Source: JAEZKC01 sp046546375
GTDB lineage: Bacteria > Fibrobacterota > Chitinivibrionia > Chitinivibrionales > Chitinispirillaceae
NCBI GenBank assembly: GCA_046546375.1
Contig: JBKGXV010000125.1
Location: forward strand, 1-7,892
DNA length: 7,892 nucleotides
Direction: 5' to 3'
In this document: in pieces, positions 6,514 to 7,892 of the stretch
How positions within the stretch are numbered: position 1 is the first letter of the stretch
Layout of the letters: the number at the start of each line of letters is the position of its first letter
Position numbers and translations under genes: made by a program
The notes under the pieces: generated by a model
What the model saw: the letters and a program-made list of their open reading frames with translations, nothing else
Database searches by the model: none
Told to the model about the DNA's origin: nothing

Positions 6514-7134
6514 ATGATAGCTATAGTCGATTACGAAGCGGGAAACCTCACTTCGGTTAAAAGAGCACTGGATTATCTTGGCATTAACAGTATAATCACC
6601 CCCGACCCCGAAGAGGTTCTCAAAGCCGAGCGGGTGATTTTTCCCGGCGTAGGACACGCCTCCTCCGCCATGTCCGCACTCAAAGAGAGGAAACTGGATC
6701 GGGCATTGATAAAGGCCTTCAGCAGCAAAACACCCATCCTTGGAATCTGTCTGGGCACTCAGATTATTCTCACCCATTCCCAGGAGGGTGACACCGAGTG
6801 TCTGGGACTGGTTAAGGGAGAATGCCGCCGCTTCGATCTGAAGGACAAGAGCCTCAAGATCCCTCATATGGGTTGGAATTCCATAGATGTTCAGACGGAT
6901 CATCCTGTGCTGAAAAATGTAACGCCCGAAAGCGAGTTCTACTTTGTACACTCCTACTATCCCTGTCCCGAGGACCCCGGATGCATTGTGGGGACATGCG
7001 AGTACGAAACCACATTCACTGCGGTTTTATGCAGAGAGAATCTGGTCGCCACCCAGTTCCACCCTGAAAAAAGCGGTCCTACCGGGCTTTCGATTCTGAA
7101 AAACTTTTCACTTTGGGACGGTACCTCATGCTGA
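6514..7134 (+). CDS. hisH: imidazole glycerol phosphate synthase, glutaminase subunit HisH
   Basis: A 206-residue class I glutamine amidotransferase of normal HisH length. It hydrolyses glutamine and channels ammonia through HisF, where PRFAR is turned into imidazole glycerol phosphate and AICAR in histidine biosynthesis. The N-terminus MIAIVDYEAGNL is typical of HisH. The oxyanion strand PGVG (44-47), the nucleophile elbow GICLG with Cys79, and the His183/Glu185 pair in QFHPEKSG complete the catalytic triad. The segment IPHMGWNS (116-123) and the FYFVHSYY motif (142-149) are also family hallmarks. The start is placed at 6514 on the ribosome site and the conserved N-terminus. The gene overlaps hisF by 7 nt, which fits equal production of the two subunits. 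The divergent neighbour is unrelated, so hisH is probably the first gene of its transcript. Confidence 0.96.
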   Translation: MIAIVDYEAGNLTSVKRALDYLGINSIITPDPEEVLKAERVIFPGVGHASSAMSALKERKLDRALIKAFSSKTPILGICLGTQIILTHSQEGDTECLGLVKGECRRFDLKDKSLKIPHMGWNSIDVQTDHPVLKNVTPESEFYFVHSYYPCPEDPGCIVGTCEYETTFTAVLCRENLVATQFHPEKSGPTGLSILKNFSLWDGTSC

Positions 7135-7892
7135 GTAAAAGAGTGATTTCCTGTCTTGATGTACGAAACGGCAAGCTGGCCAAAAGCGTAAAATTCGTGA
7201 ACACGAAGGATATCGGCGACCCGGTCGAGACCGCCGAGAAGTACTACAAGGAGGGAATAGACGAGCTTGTGTTCTACGATATCACGGCATCCAGCGATAA
7301 AAGGGATATCATGATCGATGTGGTGAGCGAGGTGGCAAGCCGCATTTTCATCCCCTTTTCGGTGGGAGGGGGCTTGCGCACGGTGGAGGACTGTACCCGG
7401 GTCCGCATGGCGGGAGCGGAGAAGGTCAATGTGAATACTGCCGCGGTATCAAACCCGGCGCTCATAAGCGAAGCAGCCTCTGTTCTGGGCAGCCAGGCGG
7501 TGGTATTGTCCATGGATGTGCTCAAGGTTGAGAAGACCTCCCGTATTCGGTGCGGTTACGAGATAGTTACTCACGGCGGACGCGCTCACACCGGGATCGA
7601 TGCACTGGAGTGGGCCAGAAAAGGAGAGGCACTGGGCGCTGGAGAGCTGGTGGTCAATTCCATCGATGCGGACGGGACCAAGGATGGCTACGAGATAAAC
7701 CTTACCAGAATGATTGCCGATGCGGTGCGGATCCCGGTTATCGCTTCGGGAGGCGGCGGTAAGCCTGAGCATCTCTACGATGTGCTCACCGAGGGTCACG
7801 CGGATGCAGCACTCATTGCTTCGATGCTTCATTACGGGGAGTACAGTATAGGGGGTGTGAAGGAGTATCTGCGCGGGCGGGGTCTTAGGATC
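7128..7892 (+). CDS. hisF: imidazole glycerol phosphate synthase, cyclase subunit HisF (3' end cut by window)
   Basis: An open frame of 255 codons runs from the ATG at 7128 to the last base without a stop. HisF proteins are about 250-260 residues, so only a few codons should be missing. It encodes the (beta/alpha)8-barrel cyclase that receives ammonia from HisH. The catalytic acids are at their usual places: Asp11 in CLDV and Asp130 in SMDV; the loop lysine Lys19 is also present. Phosphate-binding segments include SVGGGLRT (78-85), SIDADGT (178-184) and ASGGGG (206-211). Other landmarks are DELVFYDITASSDKRD (45-60) and HYGEYS (235-240). Several positions differ from the Thermotoga/E. coli type: AKS for VKG in loop 1, SMDV for AIDA, NSIDADGT for TSIDRDGT, and an extended stretch after Asp130 (VLKVEKTSRIRCGYEI). 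I recall a similar variant in Desulfovibrio-like bacteria. The start overlaps the hisH stop by 7 nt. Confidence 0.95.
   Translation, partial: MLSKRVISCLDVRNGKLAKSVKFVNTKDIGDPVETAEKYYKEGIDELVFYDITASSDKRDIMIDVVSEVASRIFIPFSVGGGLRTVEDCTRVRMAGAEKVNVNTAAVSNPALISEAASVLGSQAVVLSMDVLKVEKTSRIRCGYEIVTHGGRAHTGIDALEWARKGEALGAGELVVNSIDADGTKDGYEINLTRMIADAVRIPVIASGGGGKPEHLYDVLTEGHADAALIASMLHYGEYSIGGVKEYLRGRGLRI

Noticed and set aside
6337..6951. A 204-codon minus-strand open frame
   Set aside because: It lies antisense to hisH and the spacer. It shows no recognisable domain, has poor amino-acid patterning, and its overlap with a clearly conserved gene makes it a shadow frame.
7449..7832. A 127-codon minus-strand open frame
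   Set aside because: It is antisense to hisF, which is conserved throughout this stretch.

Overview
The window carries seven protein-coding genes and no RNA genes, mobile elements or CRISPR arrays that I can support. It looks like chromosomal DNA of moderate GC content from a motile bacterium, probably a diderm. The grounds are a transmembrane chemoreceptor with an extracytoplasmic sensor domain, a lipoprotein with a clean lipobox, and a mainly Shine-Dalgarno-led gene style. The HisF sequence resembles, from memory, a variant seen in Desulfovibrio-like lineages, but I cannot assign a phylum with confidence. Genes are densely packed. The only gaps over 60 bp are the left edge (1-75), the divergent spacer 1838-1992, the convergent spacer 3664-3727 and the divergent spacer 6327-6513.

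Layout from left to right: rsgA (76-1005, +), the ribosome-assembly GTPase, converges with an ABC-2-type permease gene (1016-1837, -), leaving only 10 bp between the stop codons. A methyl-accepting chemotaxis protein gene (about 1993-3663, +) diverges from the permease. It converges with a three-gene minus-strand operon, and a 13-bp hairpin between the two stops probably acts as a terminator. That operon, read from right to left, is a HAD-family phosphatase (6326-5685), an S41/CtpA-type PDZ protease lipoprotein (5688-4432) and an ABC transporter ATPase (4432-3728). Its joints are ATGA and TGATG overlaps, so translation is probably coupled. On the far side of a divergent spacer, hisH (6514-7134, +) overlaps hisF (7128 to the window edge, +). 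HisF is open to the last base and is cut by the window only a few codons from its expected end.

How the genes fit together: HisH and HisF form imidazole glycerol phosphate synthase, which links histidine and purine metabolism. The ABC ATPase has no permease in its own operon. The only permease here lies on the same strand on the other side of the chemoreceptor gene, so the two probably form one ABC-2 exporter whose genes have been separated by the receptor gene. The ATPase is translationally coupled to an envelope protease, which suggests but does not prove a joint role in the cell envelope. Most of the window is ordinary. The points worth a second look are the split ABC transporter, the HAD/protease/ATPase operon and the HisF sequence type.
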